A model generated the notes under the pieces. That model saw only the letters and a list, made by a program, of their open reading frames with translations. It did not search any database and was not told where the DNA came from. DNA of 64,000 bases from Takakia lepidozioides (taxonomy: Eukaryota > Streptophyta > Takakiopsida > Takakiales > Takakiaceae). Shown here piece after piece: positions 33,326 to 45,853 of the stretch. The stretch lies in the NCBI GenBank assembly GCA_030704615.1, contig CM060733.1, forward strand, positions 49,600,001-49,664,000, in the 5' to 3' direction. The translations under genes were made by a program, and so were the position numbers. Numbering within the stretch: position 1 is the stretch's first letter; each line of letters begins with the position of its first letter.

Positions 33326-36300
33326 GAAACTGGCAATGATCTTGCTACCAAATCCCGGCCGCTCTCTTTTGACGGCTGTTTGTTGTCCGATGTTGCGGTA
33401 GGCGTTTCCATGCACGCGACTGTTCCTCTTTTGCGCGCGATGTTCATGATGATGATGAAGCGTGTGCTTGAACATGAGAGGACTGTCTCGGCACTACAGC
33501 CACCATCGTGCATATGCTTCCACTATTTTTGCCTTCTTGTTGTGCTTTCGGGAACCTTCATTTTATGGTTTGGTTATATGTCATAAATATGGAAAATGCA
33601 GACATCTGTCGTCGATAACGTCTTCTGCTTGTGATCCATCATGATACGTTTAGCCCCTTCGTACTGCATCCCTCATGAGAGCCTTCACAAGTTTAGTTCG
33701 TTAAAGGAACCCATGGGTAACATGGGCGCGGAAATGGCAGAAGCGTATGCACATGGGGGCGTGTACTGCAGATTTCGTATCGGACGATGGGGACTGTTTA
33801 TGTGACCAAGTATAGCGGCTTGCATCCATCGTGCATAAGTTGTGGAAAAGGGTGGTGAATATGGAGAAACCCAACTTTGTGATGGATCCACATGGTATTA
33901 TATAAGGGATGGCAGCACAAAAAAGCAATTCGAGTCGTCACGGAACACCATCCAGTCCTAAGGTCCTCAAACATCCACACGCATTTGCTGAATGCAGATG
34001 TTTGAGCCACGACGGGAATAGGTGCAGAATCGGTACATTGTCGCATTTGCCAGGAGACGGACCAGGCTGAGACAATTGCATTTGCAAATGCGCGTGGATG
34101 TTTGAGGTCCGTTGTGTCGCGAGTCTGTTCACAGTGGGTCCGCTGGCCCGTCAGTGCTCCGGATATTCCCCTTATCGCGTGCATAACAGTTAGTTTGGAG
34201 GCGGTCTGCTGGAAGTCCGTCTGTTGGGATATCAGTTTGTCGCACTTGTGAATTTATCAGTCTGTTGTGTCGGAAGTCTGTTGCACTAAGTCTATTCGAC
34301 TTCTTATTTTCCCTCCGGTCAGTCTTTTGGCTTGTTCTCCCGCCAGTCTGGCGAAACGTCCGTCTGCTGGACAGTTCTCCTCTATGGATATCAGTCTGTT
34401 GGACTATGTATGCATCAGTCTGTTGTGCCGCGAGTCTGTTCGCAATGGGTGTGTTCGACTTTCCTGTTCTCCCCTTACTCTCTTTTGTCTTCATTCCGCC
34501 CACTTCTTTGCAAACCAGTCTGCTGAACTGGAGGCGTGCTCGACAATCATTCCCCGATGGATATCAGTCTGTTCGCCTGGTACTTTGTCAGTCTGTTCTG
34601 CTGCCAGTCTCTTTGCAGTGTGTCCGTTGGCAGGGAAGTGCCTCCAATATGAAGCCGCTTCGCCTAAGAAAAGCGAGCAGTCCGGTGGACTGGCGGTCCG
34701 GTGGGCTCTCAGCCCGATGGGAAATGAGTTTACTGCACGTGCAAGGACCGTGGATGAATCTAGTACGATGCGTTCGTTTGGTGGACGTATTCAATGCGAT
34801 GACGGCGGATAGTTGGCGCCTGTGAAATCGCGCCACGTTGGCAGTGCCATGCCCGCTTTCCCCCTTCTACTTCTACTTTCTTCTCATGTTCCATGTGCGA
34901 TCGATTCCATTCTCTTCGCGCCTGTTTCTTCGTACTGTTTCGTTTTCATCTTTGCGTTTCCATCACCGTAACGAAAGACGGCCGTTCTTCCCCAGGGGTG
35001 GAGAGTCGCGGTGAGCCGCGAAGCGTCGCAAACACGCTCGCCTTCGTAACAACTCGAAGTTCATCGGCTCGGTGAGGTTCTCACTTGCTACGGTGTTTCC
35101 ATTCCATTCTGTGTCCTCTTCTTGCTTAGGGTGAGTCTTTTCATAGGACTTTTGTCTGTCACTCATTGTCCTTGCACCCTCGTTTCATTCTGCAGCGATG
35201 GAGGATGCTTGAGAAAAGGGTGGAGCGGACTGGGTGGATTTTGTGCACCAAACCAGACTGAAGAAGGAGCAAAGGTACTGGTACTCACCAGAGGAGTTTG
35301 ATCATAAAATAGTGGAAGCATTTGTAGACCTCCGCGCCCGGAAGCCCAAAAACTCGAATTGGCAGAAGGACAAGCTCTTCTGTCCCTTCTGTGAAGAGGT
35401 TATCAAGGACAAAATCCAACTAAATCGGCATTGTGTTGACACGGGTTGCAAGGAGACTGCTGCAACGATTCCACGGGATTTCAAGCCTTGGCCGATACTG
35501 AAAGAAATGTCGATTGCCAAAGAGGCCACAATGCGCATGCGCGGATCAGTGCTTGACCCCCGCACTTTGGAATTAGACGAAGTGCGCGCACGGTATGGCG
35601 TCTATTCTGGTGGCCCGTCAATGGAGGATTTGCAAGTGCACGGAACGCCGGACGCTGCCAGAAAACGTAAACTGAGTGATGGGGCCCAAAAAAAGGAGAG
35701 GCAAAAAAAGGAGAAAGCTGCAAGGTCTGCTCGCAAGGCAAGGGCAAAATCCACGCAGCAGACTGAACCCCGTCTTGGGCGGCAGACCCACACCATCAGT
35801 ACTGATACTGAAAGTGAATCTGTTCAGGGCTGGCAAACCATTATCCGGAATGATGACTTCGAAGGCCTGGTGACAAGTCCAGTGGACATTGACTTGCCTG
35901 ACCAGACTGGGCAGCAGACTCACACAAATATCGCGACCCATGCCAGAGGTTTAGGGTCAAAACCAAAAACTCAACAGAGCATTGAAGGGCCAGTTTGCCC
36001 TGGCACATTGCGCCTCGTTGACTTTGGGCTTTTCCCACCAGAGTGCCCACCAATTGGGGATCCAGACTTCTTCCGTTATTTCTACAGAGTTGCCCAGTCA
36101 GGTCTACCACGCACATTCATCCGACAGGCGGAACAGAACTGGTTGAACAGCTTTGAAGATGAAGATGACAATAAAGAAGTAGAGGAGGTAATGGTCAGTC
36201 TAACCGCCCAGTCTGTTCTCTGTGTTGCTTGAGTCCATCATGGGGGTCACGTTGCCTATTCAGTCTGGTCAGTCCACTATGTTCTTTCCTCAGTCCGCTG

Positions 36301-37819
36301 GCTCACTCCGCTCGTCAGTTAGTCTGTTTTATATCACTGCATTACTTACTGAGTCCGTTTGTCAGTCCGCTGGTCCAATCCACTGGTACAGTCTACTAGT
36401 TGCCTCCACCCTACGTACGCACGTTACGTCTATCAGTCTGCTGGTCTATGAGTCCAGTCTGTTGCATGAGGTGAATATAGAGTCCACGTCCATGTTCCTG
36501 ACGTCCAAGTTCTCTGCCGTGTACCAGGATGAACGTGTTTCCATTCGTAGGGCCATTCAGGCTTGGCGGATACCTAGCAATGATGCTCATTTACAAGCGA
36601 CTGCGGTGCGTGCGGAAGTGGACCGCGTGCGGGAGTACAGATTATTGAAGTATCCTGGGTCATCTGCTGCTATAGCGGCATTACATATTCAAGACACATC
36701 GGGGGGGAATGACTCTGGGATAGCCGAGTCTGCCATCCAGCAGACTCCCATTCAGCAGCCTATCATTCAGCAGACTCCAACAAAGCAGACTCCCAACGAG
36801 CAGCCCGTCATCCTACAGACTCCTCTCCAGGAGCCCATCATGCAGCCTATGCCAATGGAAAGTCCTGTCATCCAACAGACTGCGGACCAGCAGACTGCCT
36901 TTCTCTCACATAGCACGGCGCATTTTGCAGTTTGATGATCGCCATCACCGGTAATTCGACCCGGAGCTGAAGACCTCACACTTCCTCGGCTTAGGGTGGG
37001 AGAAATTAATCCCCATTTGGATTGGCATAATGAGCTCCACCGAATTGTTGCGGACCGCCGGTGGTCATTTGTACCCTTTCATTATTCCATGGAGTTTTCT
37101 ATTGAGGAAGCCAACCATGTTCTGGAAGCCGCCTCTGCTGTTGCCATTGAAGCCACAACTGTCCAAAATGCGTCGCCTCTACTTGTGCAGCTGATTCTCA
37201 TGGATGACCCACGGCCTGAAGACCTCAGACATATGCCTATGGCACATCCAACCTTTGGGGTGCGAAGAAAGCACTTGTTTGGATTGACTGAGGAGGACTT
37301 TGAGCGCATGGCAGCTTCTTTCCCACAACACAGATGGATGCAATTTGGCAATTTCCGCTCGTACAACAAGTTCATGAAGGATCTACATAGTTTGAGGATG
37401 GACTTACTCCAAGGAACAGACCATTCACAGAAGTTTGTGGTGGATGACGCATTGCAGTGGTTTGCATTGGTGATGGAGCGAGCAGTATTCGTCATTGTTT
37501 TGCAGAATCCCAATGTCTTCAAACTCCTGTGGTGTGGGACCCCAACTAAAGACCGCATCGGCGCCATAGCTCATCTCGATGGAGCATGCCGGTGCCGACA
37601 AATCAAGGACATTGGACTCGTCGGAAATCTCTTGGAAGGTAAAATGTTCTGGGCAACTTTCGTGTTTCAGCTCTATTTCTTTTGTCAACTTTTTTAGAAG
37701 TTCACATTTGCAGAAACATGTGTTGCAGGGCGAATTGATCTGGGAGACAAGCAAGTGCAGGCTGCTTTCGACTCTTTTGCCAGAGGTGCAAGGGACCTTG
37801 TCCTAGCTTTACAAGGAGT

Positions 37820-39100
37820 TCGGGAGACTGTCCAGCAGACTGGCCACGAGAATGTCCAACAACATATTCCCCACGACACATGTGGGCAGACTGCCCAAGT
37901 GGTGGAGACTGAGTATGTGCACCAGACTGTCCCGGGTAATAGGCCGGACCACTCCCAACAGACTGCCCCGCACACACATACTCACTATGTGCAAACAGTA
38001 CTGAGCGGGCAGCGAACTTTGCAGACTTTGCAGCAGACCGGAGAGCAGACCGGCCAACAGACTGCCCCTCAGCCGACTGTGCAGCAGACTAGCGAACATG
38101 GCCAGCAGATTGTCCCGCAGCAGACTGTGCAGCAGACCGACGAATCCAGCCAGCAGATTGCCCCTCAGCAGACTGTGCAGCACACTGACGAACCCACTCA
38201 GCAGATGGCCGAGCAGACTATCCAGGAGACTAACAACCAGTCTGTTCCCTGGATTGTGCAACAGACTCGGATGCACTGGCCTCACCGGGACCCTGTGGAC
38301 GAATTTGTGCTGAGTTCCCATCAACATGTTTTTGGATCTGCCCGTATGAGTATTTTGACCGAGTCCACTTTTCCCCCAGGCACATTCACTGACGACGTCA
38401 TCAGGTCACCGGTAAAGCATTCTTATCCAGCTCCCCGTGGCGTGCCTTCTATGACCTTCCAGCTAAGTCTCGTTTTCGTGCGCTCAGTGGCGAAAGCCAT
38501 AGATGAGTCTTAGGTGATGACCAAACTCAATCTGGGAACGCAAAACCGTATCATAGATCTTACAGAAGAGTTTGAGGAAGCAATTTCCGGTGGGTCTTCA
38601 ATACATGTTCTTGATATTTCCCAAGTCCATAGAGATCCGAACACCCAGCCGGCTGTCCACCAGACTAACCAGCACACTGAACAGTCGACACATGGAAGGA
38701 CTGCCGAGCAACTTGTGGCGGGGCAGCAGACTATCTTCATTGATGAGCAGACTGAATCGCAGACTAACCAGCAGACTGCACAGGTCACAGAGGGAAGGAC
38801 TGACCATGATGGCTCAGAGCGGCAGACTGCACAGCTCAGCTCTGACTGCACAGTTCAGACTGCACGGCCTGACCAACACACTGCACACTTCACAGAGGGA
38901 AGGACTGACCACCAACCTGCCACCGAGCACACTGCCCACATTGAGGAAGAGACTGAACCGCAGAGTTGCCAGCAGACTGCACAGTTCACAGACGAAAAGA
39001 CTGACGAAGAACCGGCGGCCGAGCAGACTGCCCACATTGAGCAACAGACTGAACATGCTGGCAAGCACACTGACGAGGAACCACATGCGGCGCAGACACC
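37820..39100 (+). repeat. Exonic CAGCAGACT repeats encoding QQT-rich protein
   Basis: Two clusters (about 37820-38280 and 38640-39100) repeat CAGCAGACTG or close variants in the reading frame, giving QQT, HTAH and EQTA runs. The orientation is opposite to that of the same motif in the neighbouring introns (36190-36470, 39690-39880, 41010-41170). The residues look like low-complexity filler between the zinc finger and peptidase domain. Confidence 0.75.
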
Positions 39101-41373
39101 GTCTGGTATAGCGCTGGATTACATGGAGTATGCTCCCTCACCCCTTGGGCAGGTTGTGCCATTTCCTCTTTCAGCACTGTTGTTTATGTTTTAGCACATT
39201 GTGAAATTGGGCTAATTCGCCATTTTGCTCGGTATCCTCACAGGATGTTCGTCCCTCCGTCGGCAGACTGCCTACTTCAGAGGACATGACATCTTCCGCC
39301 CATGCCGCAAATGTGGGATCGACAACCAAGAAAGGTGTGGGGGTGAGCACGCCCCCCGATGCGCGGGTCAGTTCTACACATGCGACCCACAAAGCTGCAA
39401 AGACAGGTCCAGCAAGTGTAAACAAACCTGCTGACCAGCCTCTGTTGCGAAGTAGGGCGGTAGTGCTGCGTTTGTCTGCTCTATCCAGCCCGCCTACAGC
39501 TGTCCATGCTTCCCAGGGGAGAGGCAAAGCCAAGAAGCGGACTGTCGTGGACCATGCTGAGGAGGTCGAGGAGGGTCCGAGCACCAAGAGACCGGCGAAG
39601 AAAAAGTCTGGCGTCTTTATAAACAAGAACCGCAAGCTGGCCTTGGACATAGACAAAGATGTGGGTCGTTTCCTGGAGCAACACAGGTGAGTACTGTGCT
39701 CAGTCTCCTCATTTGTCTTTGTCATTAAGTACTTTGCGATCTGTTGTGGTCAGTCTGCTGCTGGTTGTCATCATTGTTTGTTGTGGTTAGTCTTGTCAGT
39801 CTGCTGATGAACTATTCAGCCTGTACAGTGTTTGGTACCAAGTTGACATCAGTCTGTTCAGTACATGAGGCTTCCCGAAGGATGGTCTGCTCTATGCAGG
39901 ATGGGTGCTCGGTTTGGCAAAGCACGTCAAGGCGGGTAATTCTATGCTGATGTTTTTTGAAGGGGACCCACGGTTTGAATGCGGACTGTCGCCCGATGAC
40001 ATAAAGGCACTCCAGAAGGTTGAGTCGGAGTGCACAGATAGTGTCGCGGCCCTTTGCCTTGAGGGCAGGGGGGGTCGGGACACATGAGGGGCTGCCCCTG
40101 TGGTGGGGGCAGCGGCAGCGATAGGTACGGGGGGCTGAAGCACCCTTGAGTGCCCAAGGCACTCAAGGAGGCGGAGGCGCTCACTAGGTGGAGCCCCGCA
40201 CACCGGGTTGCGGTGGGGGTGGCTCCACAAGGGGTGGTGGTAGCTTAGCGGGACTTAGTGGGGGTGGCATAGGACTCACCATGGGGGCGGAGACCTCGTG
40301 GTGGGAGTCGTGGGGAGTCTTGGGACTCATCACGGTCCATAGGGGCCGTGGTGAGTGGGCCAAGACTCACCGCGACTCACCACCGGGAGTCGAGGGTTTT
40401 TGTGGTGGTTTGCCATAAAATGGCATGGCTGGTTGTGAAACCCCCGCGGACAGCTACAGAAGTATATATAAGGGGGAGTAGTGACCCCGAGAACGGTGCA
40501 AGCCCGTTGGTGACCAAAAACTAGTGAGTAAGCGAGCGAGCCGGAAAGCGACCAAAGAGTGAGGAGCTGTTCCGGACTGCCAACTACCAAAGGGAATTCC
40601 ACTAGGCCCAAAGAGGTGGAGGGTTTAGTGGGAGCCCGAAGGGGGACCGTTATGTCCCGGTGAGCAGCCGAAGCTCCAAGTTGGCCCGGCGGCCAGGTTG
40701 GGAGTCAGGCGCGCGCATCAGAGCGAGTAACTATGACTTGAAGGGGAGCTTACCGAAGTGAGGTGCGCGACAAATAGACTCCTGGAGCTGTGGTGTCGAT
40801 TCTATGACAAGTCGGTTGAGGCTGCGTTCACCAACACTATTGCTGTTCTTCCAACGTTGACGTGGACGGTGTTGAAGTCATAGGGGGTGGGGCAACATGA
40901 AAGCCTTCTGGAGGTCTTCAAAGGTTGCCTCAGCACTGAACGACTGGGCAAGGACTTGAAAGAGTGCGATTTCATTTTGGTGCCAATTGGGGACGAGTAA
41001 GAACTCTTCCGAGTCTGCTAAGACTGTCTCCTAAATCATAGTCTGGTTTCGCAGTGTCGTCTTGACTCTGAGCGATTAAGTTGACCTCTGTATTTGTGCA
41101 GTGGACTGGGTTTGAAGATTGAGTCAGCTGAGTGGTCGGTCTGCTGAGTGTCAGTCTGCTGAGTCTGCCCATCATGATTGTGCAATGACACCATGTTGTT
41201 TGATACCATTGCAGGGGGCACTCTTGGGGGGTGCACTCCAGCCAATATGTACCAGCCACGTGCGTGCACAGGAGGGGGTATTTTAAACCCCCCCATGTAC
41301 AACATTATACATAAATAGGGGGATTTAAAATACGTTAAATATAATATTACAGGAGGGGGTTGTTGAATTGTAA

Positions 41374-41447
41374 GGGGTAGTCTAGTGGTAAGGACATCGT
41401 TCAGGCCACGATGCATGGCGGGATCAAATCGTGGTATCCATTTTTTT
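41374..41447 (+). other. tRNA-like sequence, degenerate (pseudogene or SINE head)
   Basis: TAGTCTAGTGGTAAGGAC resembles a tRNA A box and D arm. ATCGT-TCAGGCC-ACGAT forms an anticodon-like hairpin with a Pro-like AGG. GGATCAAATCG resembles a B box, and a T run follows. The acceptor stem does not pair and position 33 is C, so it is not a functional tRNA. Confidence 0.45.
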
Positions 41448-41851
41448 GCTCTCTCTTTTCCCTCCTCTCCTCTCATCTCCTCTCATCTCCTCTCCCCTCC
41501 TCTCCCGCGTTCGCGGGTGGGTGGTCGACCGCAGGGCATGGTATTCTTCCTGATGTTTACAAGGTTCTTGGGAGGGTCAGCTTGGTCTTAGCAAGCCGTG
41601 TTTCAATCTCTGCTTGCTCAGCTGCACTGTGGTGGTTCTCAAAGACCAATCCGACATTACCTGACTATAGCCATCAGCAGCACACATAAGAGATCATTTT
41701 GGGGTTGATGGGAGGTCAAATCCTCCATGGGTCACAACACAAGGTCAAGGACAATGTGGTGAGGGCACCTTCTTCTTCGACCTATTTCAGCCTATTTTTC
41801 CCTCTCATCACACTCGGCACCCCTGAATTTGCAGCACGGAGCAGAGCTTGA

Positions 41852-43690
41852 CAAAAGTTTTTTAAAGATCCTTCACGATGGTGGGACAACTGCAGTCGCA
41901 AGGTGTGGCGTTTTCTTAAGGTACAATGTGAAGAAGTTTGTCCATCCTGGAAATGCGGGCTCTTGCGTCCTGTTAGTACCATGATTTGGTATTCTTCCAG
42001 CCCAGGCCAGTCACATTCATTTGTTTTTGCAATGCGTGTGCGATCCTGGCAGCCCTGGAAAATGAGGAAGAGGTCCATGGTGGCATCATCAAAGCTGGGA
42101 TTGTATCAGATGTCAATCTGACCAGTGCCGTGGTGGACATGTATGCCAAATGCGGGTGCATGAAGGATGCATTAAAGGGGGTGTTGGGCAGTATGGCTGA
42201 ACGGAATGTGGTGTCATAGAGCGTGATGGTGGCATGCTATAAGCGCTACAAGGGCAGCGGAGGGAGGCTTTGGAAACCTTTGAGCACATGTACAAGCTTG
42301 GCAGCCCTGGAGATTGGAGAAGAGGTCCACGGTGGCATCGTCAAAGCTGTAGTGATTGTATCAGATGTCATTATGAAAGCTGCCTTGGCAGACATGTATG
42401 TCAAATGTGGGTATGTGTAAGATGCAAAGGGAGTGATGGACAGCTAAGGGGTTGTGTATGCAATGTGGTGTCATGGAGCATAGTGATGGAGCAAAGGTCG
42501 GGTTCCCCCCCTGAGTTTGAATTAAGTCTAGTGCAGAGAGGGTGATTTAGGGGCTGAGCTTTGGCTCAGCCTCAAGATTTAGAAAGTTGGTGCATAGAGT
42601 CCATTCAAATGGAGTACTGTTGGGCAGTCATGGAAAAGGGGGAAGAGGTGCATGGTGACATTGTCAAAAGCTGAAATTAATGTACCTTATGTCATTCTGA
42701 ATAGTGCCCCCTGGTGGACAGGTCTGCCAAATGCGGGTGCATAGAGGATGCAAAGGGAGTGTGGGGAAAACCTGGAAAAGGGGAAAGAGGTCCATGGTGA
42801 CATTGTCAAAAGCTGGAATTGTACCTTATGTCATCTGAACAGTGCCCTGGTGGACAGGTCTGCCAAATGCGAGTGCGTAGAGGATGCAAATGGAGTGTGG
42901 GGCAGACTTAGAAAAGGGGGAAGAGGTCCATGGTGACACTGTCAAAAGTTGGAATTGTACCTTATATCATTCTGAATAGTGCCATGGTGGACAGGTCTGC
43001 CAAATGCGGGTGCGTAGAGGATGCAAATGGAGTGTTGGGCAGACCTGGAAAATGGGGAAGAGCCATGGTGACATTGTCAGAAGCTGGAATTGTACCTTAT
43101 GTCATCTGAATAGTGCCCTGGTGGACAGGTCTGCCAAATGCGGGTGCGTAGAGGATGCAAAGGGAGTGTGGGGCAGACCTGGGGCAGACCTGGAAAGGGG
43201 AAGCTGAGGTCCATGGTGACATTATCAAAAGCTGGAATTGTACATTATGTCATCTGAACAGTGCCGTGGTGGACAGGTCTGCCAAATGCGGGTGCGTAGA
43301 GGATGCAAAGGGAGTGTGGAGCAGACCTGGAAATGGGGGAAGAGGTCCATGGTGACATTGTCAAAAGCTGGAATTGTACCTTATGTCATTCTGAATAGTG
43401 CCCTGGTGGACAGGTCTGCCAAATGCGGGTGCATAGAGGATGCAAAGGGAGTGTTGGGCAAACCTGGAAAAGGGGGAAGAGGTCCACGGTGACATTGTCA
43501 AAAGCTGGAATTGTACCTTATGTCATCCTGAATAGTGCCCTGGTGGACAAGTCTGCCAAATGCGGGTGCGTAGGGATGCAAAGGGAGTGTGGGGCAGACG
43601 TGGAAAAGGGGGAAGAGGTCCATGGTGACATTGTCAAAAGCTGGAATTGTTGTACTTTGTGTCATTCTGAGAGTCCAAATTATCTAGGGA
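41852..43690 (+). pseudogene. Captured PDF motif and tandemly amplified PPR fragments
   Basis: FFKDPSRWWDNCSRK at about 41858-41902, ending at a gtgtgg donor-like site, is a PDF-motif exon. From about 41997 PPR sequence follows: VTFICFCNACAILAALENEE, then DVNLTSAVVDMYAKCG and AERNVVS. A second degraded PPR copy spans about 42260-42480. From about 42600 to 43670 a unit of about 136 bp carrying GGTGGACAGGTCTGCCAAAT recurs seven times, at about 42721, 42857, 42993, 43128, 43277, 43413 and 43550. Because 136 is not a multiple of three, the array cannot encode successive PPRs. It is an amplified remnant, related to the PPR gene at 50.3-53.2 kb but in the opposite orientation. Confidence 0.75.
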
Positions 43691-45099
43691 AGGAAAATCA
43701 CTGAGGGATACATTTCACCCTGTTCTTCTCTCTTATCAGAATTGGCCCTAAAATTCCATGTTGAACTCTGCAATTCCCAATGCCCTTTATTACTTAGGCT
43801 TTCACTTCCCGAAGCAACTTACATCTGTACCAGCCTTGAGTTTTATTGACAGAGCAACACATACTCTTAGTGCTCTTTATCATTAAAGTATACAGAATAT
43901 ACTGGCATGGTTCTGTTCACCAGCCATAGATAAGAGTATACATTGTACCATTTGGTGGTTAATCCAAAGATAACATTATTAATCTGAAAACCCCGGACTC
44001 TTGGAGATAAGATGTCTTGAATAGTACATTCTGATTCAGAACTGAAACCATGGTACTATTTAGTATTTAATCAGCATGGTAGGTAGCTTAAAAACTACTC
44101 TATAAGCTGGCTCAACTTATTAGTATTATGGAAGTTATGTGGTGTTGGAGGAAAACACAATTACAATGATCGGAAAGTCTTTGACAATCTTATCAAGGGC
44201 AAATATATATCTTTTTAATTAATTTATTGGATTTTATTCTGTTTCTTAATGAATAAACTTGATATAATATAAAAACATACATATACATATTTGAGGGTAT
44301 TTTTTAATGATTGAAAAGGAGAATATACATATAAAAGGGGTTTTTTTTTAATTATAAATTTTTGTATATGTACAGGAGAGGGTTTTATAATCCTCAAAAA
44401 GTATGTACAGAGGGGATATAAATTATCCGAGGACCCGTATACAGGGGTTTTTTTTATTAGTCGGCGAACGCACGTGATACGGACATTTTATAAAAAGTGC
44501 ACCCCCCAAGGGGGCACTGGAGTGTTTGTATCATCGACCTCCGCAAGGGCTGTTACACTCACCTGAACTCTATCAGAGACTCGCATAGTTGTCCTTTTGT
44601 TCTAGGGTGGATTCGGAGCTTCATGCTGAGTGCTTAGGGTACTCGATGGACTCACCGGAGTGGCACGAGATTGTCCAAGCCTTTTAGTTCCACGCGCCTG
44701 ATGTGCCCCAACAACCATTCAACTGGGAGTGTGGCTTTTACGTCATATCATTCATTCAAGTGTTTTATGAGTGGGTAAAAGTTAGAGGAAATGTCTCCAA
44801 GACTGCAAAGCCAGAGAGAGGAACACCTTTCACGAAGGACTGGTTTACTTTCAAGTTTGCACTTGGGCAACGAATGCAGTGTGCCCAATATATCGTGCGG
44901 GGGTTGGACAATGTAGAGAAACTGCTCTCATGAGTATGATGTACTTGTCCTGTGAAGTCTATGTACCGAAATAAAAAATGCGAGTCTTTTCGCTTACTAT
45001 TCCAGTGGTGATGAGCACTTTTGTGTACTGTGGGTGCTGGCATGTTTTGTAATGTTGTCACTAAACTTAATGGACACAATGGTGTCAATTTTTCCATGC

Positions 45100-45720
45100 A
45101 CTGTGCACCCGAGTCTGCTGAGCTTGAATGTGCGAGCAGTATGCTGCCGAGGCTGGGACTAATGGGTCTGGTACCTAGTCTGGTAGGCACCATGTCCATG
45201 AGTCCGCTGGGACGCTGGATTGGCATGAGTCGTTAGGGAGGTAGTCCACTGGAGCCTGTCCATTTTGAGTCTGCTGTTGTGGATGAGTCTGCTTGAGACT
45301 TAGTCTGTCCATCAGTCTGCTGGGAGAGTTGCAGGGATGAGGTGGGAGTATGGTGAGCAGACATTCGGAGTGGACATCGAACTGGGCAGCAGACTGACCA
45401 GCAGACTGGCTTACTGGCGTGCGCAGTCTGCTGACTGTGACTATGTTGGGAGACTGTGCGTGACACTGTGACTCTGTTGAGAGACTATGCTTGGGAGACT
45501 GTGTGGGAGTCAGTTGGGAGACTGGAGAAGTCCGTTGGGAGACTGTGCATGAGTCCATTGCGGACTTGTATTTCAGAAAGGGATAATGCTACCAGAGGAA
45601 TTGCAGACTTATATTGTCTTCTTCGTGACACCTACACGACCTGACACCTTGTCTCTTTTCGATGCATTGCAGACTTATATTGTCTTCTTCGTGACACCTA
45701 CACGACCTGAAACCTTGCGA
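45100..45720. repeat. Motif-rich 3' region between the two MULE genes
   Basis: 45100-45560 has many GAGTCTGCTG/CAGTCTGCTGG motifs on the plus strand. A direct repeat of about 67 bp (GCAGACTTATATTGTCTTCT..ACACGACCTGA) follows at about 45602-45650 and 45669-45717. This separates the stop of the plus gene (44933) from the end of the minus transposase. Confidence 0.65.
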
Positions 45721-45853
45721 ATTTTCGAATATATATGTGCTGCAAGTGCAGGTGCAGACACCCTCTTGCTGGTTCTCCGCAAAACCCTAGGCCGGGTTTT
45801 CCAGGGCTCCACGAAATCTCGTCTCCTTTTCAGAGACATGTTGTTGTTGTCGT

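Larger units (their letters stand above)
41223..44510. mobile_element. 3,288-bp DNA transposon inserted in the ULP1 exon, carrying PDF/PPR fragments
   Basis: The ends are CTTGGGGGGTGCACT and its reverse complement, and both have ACGTGCGT exactly 20 bases further in, so the TIR is about 43 bp with a divergent middle. GGGGCACT at 41215-41222 and 44511-44518 is the 8-bp target duplication (9 bp is possible because of an extra G). Inside are a tRNA-like segment, a PDF-motif exon fragment, a tandem array of PPR-derived units and an HPVFPSYQ-type C-terminal fragment near 43705. No transposase was recognised. An 8-bp duplication suggests hAT, a 9-bp one MULE. Confidence 0.8.
35198..44933 (+). pseudogene. 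MULE-borne ULP1-like cysteine peptidase gene, multi-exon, disabled
   Basis: Probable exons: 35198-36187, 36528-37638, 37729 to about 39150, 39244-39686, about 39900-40087, about 40730-40996, 41215-41222 plus 44519 to about 44590, and about 44608-44933. The N-terminal exon has a C2HC finger (CPFCEEVIKDKIQLNRHC, then VDTGC). Middle exons are QT-rich. The C-terminal part is a ULP1/C48 peptidase: CDFILVPIGDE, the His motif GHWSVCIIDL, and the Gln-Cys motif PQQPFNWECGFYV. Defects are TGA at codon 5 (35210-35212), TGA-TGA (36933-36938), TAG (38511-38513, unless intronic), TAG (40881-40883), TAG (44685-44687) and a 3.29-kb insertion inside the His-Trp codons. The protein type may remove SUMO, but no role in transposition is proven. 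Confidence 0.75.

Noticed and set aside
35210-35212. TGA at codon 5 of the ULP1-like gene as recoding (selenocysteine or readthrough)
   Set aside because: Several other stops occur in the same gene and in the transposase. Simple decay explains them.
37809-39725. Long minus-strand open frames rich in Leu and Cys (for example 38327-37809)
   Set aside because: They are the antisense of the CAGCAGACT repeats, which lack stops on both strands. The plus strand fits the zinc-finger/ULP1 gene.
40460-40730. LTR-like block with a TATATATAAG box inside the ULP1-like gene
   Set aside because: No second LTR, target duplication or TG..CA ends were seen. It may simply be an intron or captured GC-rich DNA, so it was not called.
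41374-41447. Functional tRNA-Pro gene
   Set aside because: No acceptor-stem pairing, C at position 33 and a weak T arm.
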